Source: Clostridiales bacterium (lineage in GTDB: Bacteria; Bacillota; Clostridia; Oscillospirales; Acutalibacteraceae). From it: DNA of 9,079 bases. The first letter of the stretch is position 1. Each line of letters begins with the position of its first letter. The position numbers and the translations under genes are program-made. Below are positions 1-7,468 of this stretch, piece by piece. Location: NCBI GenBank assembly GCA_022791355.1, contig JAAVYX010000232.1, forward strand, positions 1-9,079, in the 5' to 3' direction. The notes beneath the pieces were generated by a model, which worked only from the letters and a program-made list of their open reading frames with translations, did not search any database and was not told the origin of the DNA.

Positions 1-379
1 CCTGGTACAGAAGGTAGTGGGGGTAGTCGTTCCGGGTGCGCCAATAACCGCTGCTGGCGTCAAAGACGTGATAGTGAATATTGGGATACTTCGCCTTCAG
101 CATGGTTTCCAGGGAAGGCGCTTCCAACGCCTCCGCTCCCCCGGCTTGAACCTGCCCGCCAGACCGCACCGCCAAATCCATCATCAGGCCGGCGGGCATA
201 GCCGCCATGCCTGCAAACCCGCCCAGGCCGGTAGTGAACGTGTCGGTCTTACTCTTGCTGGCCTGTACTGCCATAGCAAGGAAACTGTTGGCATGGGTTC
301 CCGTCCGCTTTGTTTCACGGGCCTCTGTGGGGACGCTATGCGCCGTCCTCCCGCAGGTCGGTTGAACAGTAGTATTCAT
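1..379 (-). CDS. Unrecognised protein, N-terminal part (runs off left edge)
   Basis: An open frame of 126 codons runs from an ATG at 379 to the window edge with no stop. An AGAGAGG ribosome binding site lies about 11 bases upstream, slightly far. I do not recognise a named family. The first 35 or so residues are polar and look disordered. Then comes a Ser/Lys/Thr stretch with KSKTDTFTTGLGGF, an Ala/Met/Gly-rich segment (AGMAAMPAGLMMDLAV), and a more ordered part with ETMLKAKYPNIHYHVFDAS followed by YWRTRNDYPHYLLYQ at the edge. The KYP..xYHVFDAS pattern resembles hypothetical proteins I have seen in Clostridia, but no function can be given. No signal peptide or long hydrophobic helix is visible. 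It lies downstream of the mannosidase gene on the same strand, but the 394-base gap with a hairpin argues against one operon. That it is coding is fairly sure; its role is unknown. Confidence 0.72.
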   Translation of the reverse strand, partial: MNTTVQPTCGRTAHSVPTEARETKRTGTHANSFLAMAVQASKSKTDTFTTGLGGFAGMAAMPAGLMMDLAVRSGGQVQAGGAEALEAPSLETMLKAKYPNIHYHVFDASSGYWRTRNDYPHYLLYQ

Positions 380-773
380 AAAAACACGTTCCTCTCTGCA
401 CGAAAATTTGTAGCCGCAAAAGGCATACCCCTCTATTTTCTTTTCGACTTTCGATCCAAAAAGTTAATACAAAGCCAGCATGAGGAATAGACGGTTTGCT
501 TCAATATAAGCTAAAACCCAAATTTTTCCTTAACAACCGCTTTAGAAATACCATCCGCTCATACGATTTTGCGGGGCCAGCCGCCTCCTGCCGCGTTGTC
601 TTGGCCGCCGGTCAAGCGCCCGGCTTCTCTCCATAAGGTCCCAGAACGCTGCCGGCGGGCCGCTTTTTAAAGCGGCTCGCCGGGCATGTTATCCGTCTGG
701 GCGGCCGATGGAAAGCCGCTTTAAACGAAACGCTATTGAATTTTCAGCCTGTACAGCGCGCCGCAAAACGCCG
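380..773. other. Intergenic gap with one large hairpin
   Basis: This stretch separates the stop of the mannosidase pseudogene from the start of the left-edge gene. The half nearer the left-edge gene (about 400-560) is AT-rich and should hold that gene's promoter, but I could not pick a convincing -35/-10 pair. The half nearer the mannosidase gene is GC-rich and holds the hairpin at 652-683. I see no gene on either strand. Short open frames on the plus strand here have no ribosome binding site and no recognisable protein sequence. Confidence 0.6.
652..683. repeat. 15-bp inverted repeat (hairpin, no U-tract)
   Basis: The arm CCGGCGGGCCGCTTT at 652-666 pairs with AAAGCGGCTCGCCGG at 669-683. All positions are Watson-Crick pairs except one G-U. 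It sits about 90 bases past the stop of the mannosidase gene, where a terminator would be expected, but neither strand has a run of Us after it. It could be an unconventional terminator, an mRNA 3'-end stabiliser or a small repeat element. Confidence 0.7.
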
Positions 774-776
774 TCA

Positions 777-956
777 CGCCATCCGGGCCAGTATCTTACT
801 CTCCATCACATCGGATATGGTCATGCCGGCCTGCCCATCCAAATCGCCGGCGGCCAGCTCCAGGGCTGTGGGCTGGGTCCCTGCCGCCGTCCGGGCCAAA
901 ACCTTACAGGCCTCCATCACATCGGTGATAGACGTCTTGCCGTCCCCGTCCAAACC
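777..956 (-). other. Dockerin-like domain at the C-terminus of the GH92 product
   Basis: The last 60 residues hold two dockerin-type segments: GLDGDGKTSITDVMEACKVL, and GDLDGQAGMTISDV followed by MESKILARMA. Dockerins bind calcium through two such loops and anchor secreted enzymes to cohesin partners. Both loops look weakened. The first has Gly where the first Asp ligand is expected. The second has Gln-Ala where Asp-Gly is usual, and its helix is one residue shorter than in the first copy (MESK against MEACK). The reading frame here is unbroken to the TGA at 774-776. Confidence 0.7.
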
Positions 957-1196
957 GCCGGTAACGGCCGCCGTATAGCTTTCCTGACCGCCGTCCTTAT
1001 ACTGTACGGTCATGCCGGTGCCGGCCAGCCCCTCGGTAACCTCCTGTCCGTCCTTGCGTACGACGACCCACTCGCCGCCGCCAAAGCCCGCCGTCAGCTG
1101 GGCTGCTGTAGTGCCTGCCTGGATGCCGCTGACAATACCCGTGTCCGCATTCAAGTCATAGACGCAGCCAGGCCGGGCGCTTGCGGAACGGTCCTG

Positions 1197-1715
1197 TACC
1201 GCGGCCGCGTACAGGGAGACGCTGTACCAGTCGGCGTGGGTGTCGGACGTATCCACCCGCAGCCGCACCGTAAACCGCTGGGCGGTCTCGCAGTCCATGG
1301 AAAGGGTGAGCCTGCGGTAGGGCCGGTAATCCTGCATACAATCCCACAGCTTGGTATCCATCAGCAGGCTTCCTCTCTGGTCCAGCACCTCCGCGATGAC
1401 GCCCGCCCGGACGCCCGAGAGATAAAGGACGGTCTCGTACCGGCCCTGGGGAAGCCGAATGTCAAATTGCAGGCCGTCGGCGCTCCAGAGAATCTCCCGC
1501 ACGTTGCTGCCGGTCTCCAACGGCGCGCCGCCCGACCAGTCAAAGCCGGGGGTGTCCGGATTGGTATGAGCCATATTTTCGCCCTTGAGCTGACCGTCAA
1601 GGGCCGTGACCGCGCTGGTAAAGGCGCTGTCGGTCACATCGGCCTTTCGCACGACCCCGTCGCCGCGGCCCAGATAGGCCCAGTCCATATTTCCAGCGTC
1701 GCTCAGGTTGATAAC
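1197..1715 (-). repeat. Beta-sandwich module, copy 3 (about 173 residues)
   Basis: This is the third copy of a module repeated within the mannosidase gene. Shared landmarks are INLSDAGNMDWAYLG near its start, an RKADV segment, FDWSGGAPLE, then YETVLYLSGVRAGVIAEVLD and FTVRLRVDTSD. Modules of this kind, with a DW.HFG core and a W.GGTP segment, occur in bacterial secreted glycoside hydrolases. Carbohydrate binding is a reasonable guess but is not shown by the sequence. Confidence 0.65.
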
Positions 1716-2000
1716 AGACCGCTGGGCCACCGGTTCCAGCTCCTTGACCGAGACCACATGCTTTGCAAAAACCGCTTTGAGGACAATGTCGTCCGACGGC
1801 ATCTCAAATATCAGAGGATTCTGCATGGAACGCTCTAGGGTCAAATCGCCCTGTACGACCTCCCAGCCGGCGAACTGATATCCATCCTCCGGCCGCGCGG
1901 TGGCCTTTACGTTTTTGCCCGCCTTGTGTACCTCCCCGCCCCGCAGACTGGCCTGGCCGTGCTCGCCGGCCTTTACCTGGGCTTCGAACATGGACCGGCG

Positions 2001-2525
2001 CAGGGTGGCCGTCGCAATGGCCATACTGTAGTTTTCCCGCTCGGTATCGGTCAGGTCCACCAGCAGACGGATGGTATAGGTCTGAGGCTGGATGTTGTTG
2101 AACTGTAAGCTGAGGGTCCGGTATTGGCGGCTTTCCTTGGTATTGGCCCAGAGCTGCCGAGCCTCCACGGCTATCGACCCGTCCTCCCGCGGGACCTCCA
2201 CCGTACCTCTCGACCGAATGCCGGACAGGTAGAGCTCGCAGGCGTAGAAGCCGGCCGGTACGGTTACGGGCAGCTCCATGCCGTTTCTCGTCCAGGAAAA
2301 ATAACGGTTGGGCTCGACGGCCGCCGCTACAGGCGTGCCGCCGGTCCAGGTAAAGGCAAAGGGCTGATCCCGGTTCAGCTCGTTTTCCTCCCGCTGGTTA
2401 TCGATATTGACCAGCTGGCCGAAGGCCCTGTCCTTTTCGCGCAGATTTTTGCGGTCGCAGTGGATAACGTCGTGGGACTCGTCGCCAAAATGCAGCCAGT
2501 CCTCATACCCGCTCAGATCGACCAG
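2001..2525 (-). repeat. Beta-sandwich module, copy 2 (about 175 residues)
   Basis: This is the second copy. It carries LVDLSGYEDWLHFGDE, DRKNL, FTWTGGTPVA, YACELYLSGIRSRGTVEV and YTIRLLVDLTD at the same relative places as copy 3. It lies between the InlB-type repeat (ending YAKWT) and the divergent InlB-type repeat (GYQFAGWEV...LKAVF). It is uninterrupted by lesions. Confidence 0.65.
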
Positions 2526-2785
2526 GGTATTGTTGGGGGTGACCTGCAGGCTCTCCATAAAAACGCCCTGCAGCATGGTCCATTTGGCGTACAGGGTCAG
2601 GGAAGCGTCCACCGTATCCTCTTCAAAATCCCAAGGTACGCTCATCATGTCGTCGGCGTACCAGCCCTCGAAACGGTATCCGTTTCTCTGGGGATCCGCC
2701 GGCCTTACGATTTTGCCCCCTTGCATACCGTTTGATTGGGCGTCGCGCCGCCCTCCATAGCGTCGAAGGTCACCACGCAGGGCGC

Positions 2786-3301
2786 AAGGTTTTCCAGCGT
2801 GACGGCCGACACGCCCACCTGACCGTCCTCGTCCTTCCCCTCGGGGTCGGCCAGCAGGCGCAGGGTAAAGGTCTCGGGCCCGCCGCTGCTCAGGCGAACG
2901 CCGACCCGGTTATAGGTCCGGTCGCCGCCCGGACCGGGGTTTATCTGGGTCTGTGCGAGCAGATTGGATTTCCCATCCAGAACCTCCAGGACCCCGGGGC
3001 CGTTCAGATTGGTAACAAAGAGCTCTGCTCTGGCGTCGCCCCCCGTAAGGCGAACCGGAATCTCGATACCCTCGCCGCTCCACACATAGCCCCGGTGGCC
3101 GGCGGCCGTATTCCGCGGGGTTCCCTTCTTCCAGGAAAGGCCGGGGAAGCCGCCGTCCAAAACGCCGCTTTGCAGCCCGCCGGAAAGGCCGTCGGGCGCT
3201 ACGGCCGTCTGGGTTACGCCGGCCTTGCGGTTGATTTGGGCGGAAGATGAAAAATGGGCCCACTCGTCGCAGCCGGTATCGTCCAGATTCACAGGGTCGG
3301 A
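2786..3301 (-). repeat. Beta-sandwich module, copy 1 (about 172 residues)
   Basis: This is the first copy, directly after the GH92 domain. Landmarks are PVNLDDTGCDEWAHF, INRKAGV, LSWKKGTPRN, RAELFVTNLNGPGVLEVLD and FTLRLLADPEG. It is the most divergent copy, with HFSSS where the others keep HFGDE or YLGRG. It is read in frame up to the G-run lesion at 2716-2720, which lies in the following InlB-type repeat. Confidence 0.6.
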
Positions 3302-5693
3302 TACCTTGTCGACCGATTCTACCGCGGCGGCGGTTTCCTTGGCGTAATCCACCGGCGTGGCGCCCATTTCAAAAACGATCTCTCCGCCCTGTAAAATCAC
3401 ATCATGGCTGAACATGGTGCTCTTATAGGGCTTGCCGTTGATAGTTATGGATTGGATGTATTTATTGGTATCCGAAAGATTCCTTGCAGTCAGCTTCAGG
3501 GACCTGCCGTCGTCCAGGTTGATGGTGGTTTCGGGATAACAGGGACTGGTGAAATAGTACAGATCCTGCCCCGCGTTGGGAAAGAAGCCGATGGAAGAGA
3601 AAATATACCAGGAGCTCATGGCCCCCGAATCGTCGTTGCCGGGCGCCCCGTTGAGGTTGAACTTTTTCCGCTGCAAGGCCACGCCGTCGGTGGTCAGGTA
3701 GGGCTTGCTGGTAAAGGCGTACAGATAGGGGGCCAAAAAGGCCGGCTCGTTGCCGAAATCGACCCAGCCCCGCTCCAAGCCTAGAGTCAAACGGTCGCAA
3801 AAGGTCTCCTCCCCGCTCATTTTCTCGATCATCAGGGGAACGTCGTGGGGGATAAAAAATGAGTAGTTCCAGGAGGTTCCCTCTTAAAAATAGGGCGACC
3901 AGGAGTCCTGGTAGGCGGCGGGGGACTGCATTCTGGAATCGGTCATCCAGCTTCCGTCGGCCGCTTTGGGCCAGATGAAGCCGGAATAGCCGCTGTTCTG
4001 TACATCCGGGTTCCAGATGTTGGTCCAGCTGTGGCTGCGCGCCAGCCATTTTTGATAGTTTTCCTCATCCCCCATGGCCTTGGCCAGCTGGGCCGCGCAG
4101 TAATCGTTATAGGCGTACTCCATCTGATAGGAGCAGGTGGAGACGGCCGCGGCCGTCTCCCGGAATCCAGCCCAGGCTTTTGTAATAAGAGTCCCCGGGC
4201 TTCGCCTGACCCCAGCCCTGCCAGTTCAGCCGGTAGTCCTCCGCGTTCTTTTTCACCGCCTGATAGGCCTTGTCCCAATCGATGCCCTCGCCGCCCTTTA
4301 AATAGGCCTCGACGATGACATTATCCACATTGTCGCCGCCCTGCTGCTCCACCATGTCCTTGCCGGCCACAAAGGAATCCCGCACGCCGCCGTTGGCCTG
4401 AGACCGGGCGATAAAGCTGTTGACCGTTTTGGCCACCAAATCAGGGTTGGTGATGGTATACAGGGGATACAGGGTCCGCCAGGTATCCCACAGGGCGAAA
4501 TGATCGTCTATCATGTCGGCGTCGCCATACAAACTGAAGTCCCCCGTGCGGTCACGGGGCATGACATGGGCGTGATACAGGGCGGTGTAAAACAGCTGCT
4601 TATCGGTTTCCGAAACATTTCCGCCGATGACGATTTTGTGCAGCTCCTCGTTCCACTGCCGCTGGGTCTCTTCCTTTACAGCGCCGTAATTTCAGGCGGG
4701 AATCTCATCCTCCAGCCATTGCCGGGCCTGATCCACGCTTTTAAAGGAGACCCCCATTTTCATATAGACCTCTTCGCCGGCCGCGGTATCAAAGGTCATA
4801 TACGCCCCCAGGCCCTCAGCCGGTTGGATACGTTTACCGGGCCCAGGCTGTTTACCCCGGCCTTTGCGCCGGCAGGGTCGTAGACCCCCGAAGCCTTGGC
4901 CTCCTTATTGACCACGGCGTAGAAGTAGAGGCTGTGTCCCTCTCCCCAGCCGCCGGGGAAGAAGCCGGGGCCCTGGCCGCCCGGATAATAGCCCGACTCG
5001 GTGACGACGGTCCGCCCCCTGGCGTCGGTCTGGATATCGACGCGCAGATCGGTGGCGTTGACCTCGGTTATGTTATGGGCCAGGTCGATGAGCAGACTGG
5101 CGTTGTCCGCCGCCGGATAGGCAAACTTATAAATGGCCGAATGCTCGGCCGGCGCAATGGCGCAGTCGACGTCATACCGGTCGAGGGTGACGCCGTATTC
5201 GGCGCAGGTGGAGAATTCGCCGGACTTGTCCGAGCCGTGCCCGTCCAGCCGGGTGGACAGGCCGACCTTGGGGGATACCAGAAACTGTCCGTACTTTCCC
5301 ACGCCGGTGCCGCTGACATGGATCTGGGAAAACCCCCGTATCTTCCCATCTGCCTTATAACCGGTGCAGCCGTTCTGGGGGTTGGTATCGGGAGAGGGGT
5401 TTACCGAGGCGTTGGGACGCTGGGCTCCCAATACGGTATTGCTGCCGTTGTCGGACACCGACCCGATCTGCATATTGATATACCAGGTCAAATCCTCCGT
5501 CTCGGCCGAAACGCCGCCGGCGGCCGTCAGGCCCAACGGCAGCATGAGCGCCGCCCCAGGCCCAGACTCAGCGCCGCTCTTGCCTTTGCGCGCAGTCTAC
5601 GCTTCATATCCATTCTCCTTTGCTTTTCCCTGTTCCCGCCGGGCCTTTACGGGCAGACGGTATATGTATTCACTTGTAATATACACCATTTTT

Positions 5694-5722
5694 TCTATAT
5701 AAGATAGCGTATTTTTTGACAA
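5694..5722 (-). promoter_or_regulatory. Putative promoter of the GH92 gene
   Basis: On the minus strand TTGTCA (5722-5717) is separated by 17 bases from TATAGA (5699-5694), a good vegetative sigma factor match. This predicts a leader of roughly 80 bases before the start at 5607. It is the best match in this AT-rich stretch. A second -10-like TATATT lies closer to the gene. Confidence 0.5.
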
Positions 5723-5875
5723 TAACAGGACGCAAATTGTCATGCCGACGGTCAAATACAAACGGAATATAGGAACACAATCAACCTTTTCTTCTGGTTC
5801 TGTCTTGTCCGCTGCCGTCAAAAACGATTTTCTTGACCCCACAATCAGCGGATACATGAAACGTAGCTATCCGTG

Positions 5876-5939
5876 GCGCAGAACAGTGTCGGACTGCGCT
5901 AACAGGAGTCAATCGGAGGCATCCAGAAGGGCGCAGTCC
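5876..5939 (+). repeat. Nested, mutually exclusive inverted repeats
   Basis: GCGCAG (5876-5881), GGACTGCGC (5891-5899) and GCGCAGTCC (5931-5939) share a core. The middle element can pair with the first (6 bp) or, better, with the third (9 bp perfect, 31-base loop), but not with both. No U-tract follows directly. This could be a fold-switching leader RNA or chance. Confidence 0.5.
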
Positions 5940-6161
5940 TGGAGAGGCGTCAACAGCGTAGCCGCACAGGCGGCCGCAATTAAACGCTTTTCTTCTCACT
6001 CTTTCACCCCTTGACAAATAAGTGGGACGCGCTGCTGATTGTGGCAAGGGCGTATGCATACAGTTCACATGGCATACTCCACCCCTTTCGGCCGGTAAAA
6101 AAGCAGCTTCACCGTCAGCCCGCTCTGCAAGGCAAAAAATCATATTTCATTCGCTGGACAT

Positions 6162-6183
6162 AAAGTTCCTGCAAAGTTCCTGC
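6162..6183 (+). repeat. Perfect tandem duplication of an 11-mer
   Basis: AAAGTTCCTGC occurs twice head to tail at 6162-6172 and 6173-6183 and is followed by an A-run. The 11-base period is about one helical turn, so the two copies would face the same side of the DNA. The block ends 10 bases before the putative trxB -10 box and covers the -35 region, as an operator or activator site would. Confidence 0.8.
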
Positions 6184-6190
6184 AAAAAAG

Positions 6191-6199
6191 TGGAATACT
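6191..6199 (+). promoter_or_regulatory. trxB: Putative extended -10 promoter of trxB
   Basis: TGG followed by AATACT (6194-6199) matches an extended -10 element with four of six consensus bases. No good -35 box lies at the right distance; that place is taken by the 11-base tandem repeat. It would start transcription near 6206 and give a leader of about 26 bases carrying the ribosome binding site. Confidence 0.35.
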
Positions 6200-6231
6200 A
6201 AAAGTAGATTGTGTCTAAGGGAGGCAATGGT

Positions 6232-7161
6232 ATGGAACAGATATACGACGCGGCTGTGGTGGGCGGCGGTCCCGGCGGCTACACCGCCGCTCTGTACTGC
6301 GTACGGGCCGGCCTGTCCACCCTGATATTGGAGGGTATGGCCCCCGGCGGTCAATTGGCTACTACCAGCCAGGTGGAAAATTATCCCGGCTTTGATCAGG
6401 GAATCGACGGCTTTGAGCTGGCCCAGCGTATGCGGCGGGGAGCGGAGCGATTCGGGGCCGAAATTCGCTTGGACCAGGCGGGAGGTATGGAACTGAACAA
6501 AACGGTAAAATGTATCCGGGTCGAGGGCGGACAAATAATGGCCCGAACCGTCATCCTGGCAGCCGGCGCCGCGCCGCGGGAGCTGGGCCTGCCCGCTGAG
6601 CAGCGTCTGCGAGGCAGAGGGGTCTCCTACTGCGCCACCTGCGACGGAAGCTTCTACAAAGGCAAAACCGTAGCTGTAGTAGGCGGCGGCAACTCGGCGG
6701 CCGAGGAGGCTCTGGTGTTGGCTAAGCTCTGCAAAAAGGTCTACATCGTTCATAGAAGAGAAACCATGCGGGCGACAAAAAGCTATCTTTCCCCTTTAGA
6801 ACGGGCCGACAATATTTCCTTTTTATGGAATCGGGAAATTGCCGGCCTGCAGGGAGAGGACCGGCTGACCGGCCTGCGTCTGCGGGATGTCCAGACCGGC
6901 GGCATTTCCCCCTTGACTGTCGACGGCCTTTTCGTAGCCATCGGCCGTATTCCCAACACCGAGCTGTGCAGGGGAATGCTGGATCTGGACGAGGCGGGCT
7001 ACGTCCTGGCCGATGAAACTACCCGCACCAGCCTGCCGGGGGTATTCGCCGTTGGGGACATGCGGACCAAGCCGCTGCGGCAGATCATAACCGCCGCGGC
7101 CGACGGGGCTGTGGCCGCCAAATTCGCGGAAGAATATCTTAGCGGCAAAACCATTTCATAG
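6232..7161 (+). CDS. trxB: Thioredoxin reductase (TrxB)
   Basis: This cytoplasmic flavoenzyme uses NADPH to reduce thioredoxin through FAD and a redox-active disulfide. The product has 309 residues, normal for low-molecular-weight TrxB. Visible motifs are the FAD-binding GGGPGG at 11-16, GGQLATTSQVENYPGF from 39, the active-site CATC with C134 and C137, the NADPH-binding GGGNSA at 151-156, HRRETMR at 174-180 for the NADP 2'-phosphate, and the second FAD motif VFAVGD ending at 276. The start at 6232 is chosen because AAGGGAGG (6217-6224) lies 7 bases upstream; a GTG at 6211 lies upstream of that site. Runs of five C (6908-6912) and five G (near 7040) are in frame. It stands alone, with no thioredoxin gene beside it in this window. 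Confidence 0.96.
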   Translation: MEQIYDAAVVGGGPGGYTAALYCVRAGLSTLILEGMAPGGQLATTSQVENYPGFDQGIDGFELAQRMRRGAERFGAEIRLDQAGGMELNKTVKCIRVEGGQIMARTVILAAGAAPRELGLPAEQRLRGRGVSYCATCDGSFYKGKTVAVVGGGNSAAEEALVLAKLCKKVYIVHRRETMRATKSYLSPLERADNISFLWNREIAGLQGEDRLTGLRLRDVQTGGISPLTVDGLFVAIGRIPNTELCRGMLDLDEAGYVLADETTRTSLPGVFAVGDMRTKPLRQIITAAADGAVAAKFAEEYLSGKTIS

Positions 7162-7197
7162 CCGCATATAGGATGCAGCAACCAGCGGCGGCCTTTT
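7161..7197 (+). terminator. Weak possible terminator after trxB
   Basis: GCCGC (7161-7165) can pair with GCGGC (7185-7189) across a 19-base loop, with TTTTT at 7193-7197. The stem is short and the loop large, so this is a marginal call. No better terminator lies between trxB and the next gene. Confidence 0.25.
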
Positions 7198-7336
7198 TCG
7201 ACTAAATAAGAGATATATTCCAAAGAGCACCGTAGGTATAGGCGATTTCTATAAACGCGTATCCCATATATTTGGTATAAGATGCACAAATCCATGATAA
7301 TCCTTTAAACCAACTATGGCGTTTTAAGGCGAAAAG

Positions 7337-7345
7337 TGCTATAAT
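7337..7345 (+). promoter_or_regulatory. Extended -10 promoter of the carD-like gene
   Basis: TG at 7337-7338, one base, then a perfect TATAAT (7340-7345) forms a textbook extended -10 element. No good -35 box lies 17 bases upstream, as is common for this class. The predicted start near 7352 gives a leader of about 117 bases. The rest of the gap after trxB (about 7200-7335) shows nothing further. Confidence 0.65.
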
Positions 7346-7422
7346 AAAGATGCAAAAATGACGCAAAACGTGCGGCCTTTCATGAAGATTTTTTACGGTT
7401 TCAGCGGCATGCGTATTTTTTG

Positions 7423-7440
7423 CGCCGCCCTTTTGCGGCG
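7423..7440 (+). promoter_or_regulatory. Hairpin in the carD-like gene leader
   Basis: CGCCGC (7423-7428) pairs with GCGGCG (7435-7440) around the loop CCTTTT. It ends about 10 bases before the AGGCGGGG ribosome binding site. With no U-run after it, it is not a terminator. It may affect translation or mRNA stability. Confidence 0.45.
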
Positions 7441-7468
7441 GACTTTATGAGAGGCGGGGATTACCGAC

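Larger units (their letters stand above)
774..5607 (-). pseudogene. Secreted GH92 alpha-mannosidase with dockerin, disrupted
   Basis: Intact GH92 enzymes are calcium-dependent, inverting exo-alpha-mannosidases that trim glycans. Repaired, this one would have about 1611 residues. AGGAG lies 7 bases before the ATG at 5607; the ATG at 5613 is too close to it. Residues 1-35 are a signal peptide ending VSA. GH92 covers about 38-760: WDTW at 374-377, EGTSW with likely acid E576, and GNDD at 657-660 with likely base aspartates. Then come a beta-sandwich module (770-941), an InlB-type repeat (944-1011), module 2 (1029-1203), a divergent InlB repeat (1208-1283), module 3 (1299-1471), an Ig-like linker (1481-1550) and a dockerin (1552-1611). 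Frameshifts: G runs short by one at 5554-5557, 4805-4809 and 2716-2720; one extra G at 4159-4161. In-frame stops: TGA at 4692-4694 (codon 306, where Trp is expected) and TAA at 3884-3886 (codon 575). Decay is likely; sequencing error cannot be excluded. Confidence 0.88.
5723..6193. other. Non-coding region upstream of trxB
   Basis: About 470 bases lie between the divergent mannosidase and trxB promoters. Open frames of up to about 120 codons exist on both strands, but they have no good ribosome binding site, unlikely composition and no recognisable motif, so I call none. The region holds nested inverted repeats at 5876-5939, a weak hairpin at 5955-5988 followed by TTTTCTTCT, an isolated TTGACA at 6011-6016 without a good -10 partner, and the tandem repeat at 6162-6183. 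Confidence 0.55.

Noticed and set aside
708..1838. Long plus-strand open frame of 376 codons
   Set aside because: It lies antisense to the GH92 gene's module 3, Ig-like linker and dockerin, which read clearly on the minus strand. It has no ribosome binding site or recognisable protein.
3884..4694. Stop-codon recoding (TGA as Trp or TAA readthrough) in the GH92 gene
   Set aside because: Both TGA and TAA interrupt the gene alongside four frameshifts, and TGA serves as the gene's normal terminator, so recoding does not explain the pattern.
2716..5557. Programmed frameshifting or G-run phase variation
   Set aside because: The runs are only 3-5 bases long, there are four separate sites, and no slippery heptamer with a downstream structure was evident.
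4934..5707. Plus-strand open frame of 257 codons
   Set aside because: It is antisense to the GH92 N-terminal domain and its signal peptide, and its composition is that of a GC-rich shadow frame.
6011..6016. TTGACA as the -35 box of trxB
   Set aside because: At 17-18 bases downstream the sequence is GCTGAT/CTGATT, a poor -10 box, and it lies more than 200 bases from the gene.
5781..6143. Minus-strand frame of 120 codons between the mannosidase and trxB
   Set aside because: It has no ribosome binding site, a random-looking composition rich in Cys, Arg and Ser, and overlaps the inverted repeats. A plus-strand frame at 5742-6014 was rejected for the same reasons.
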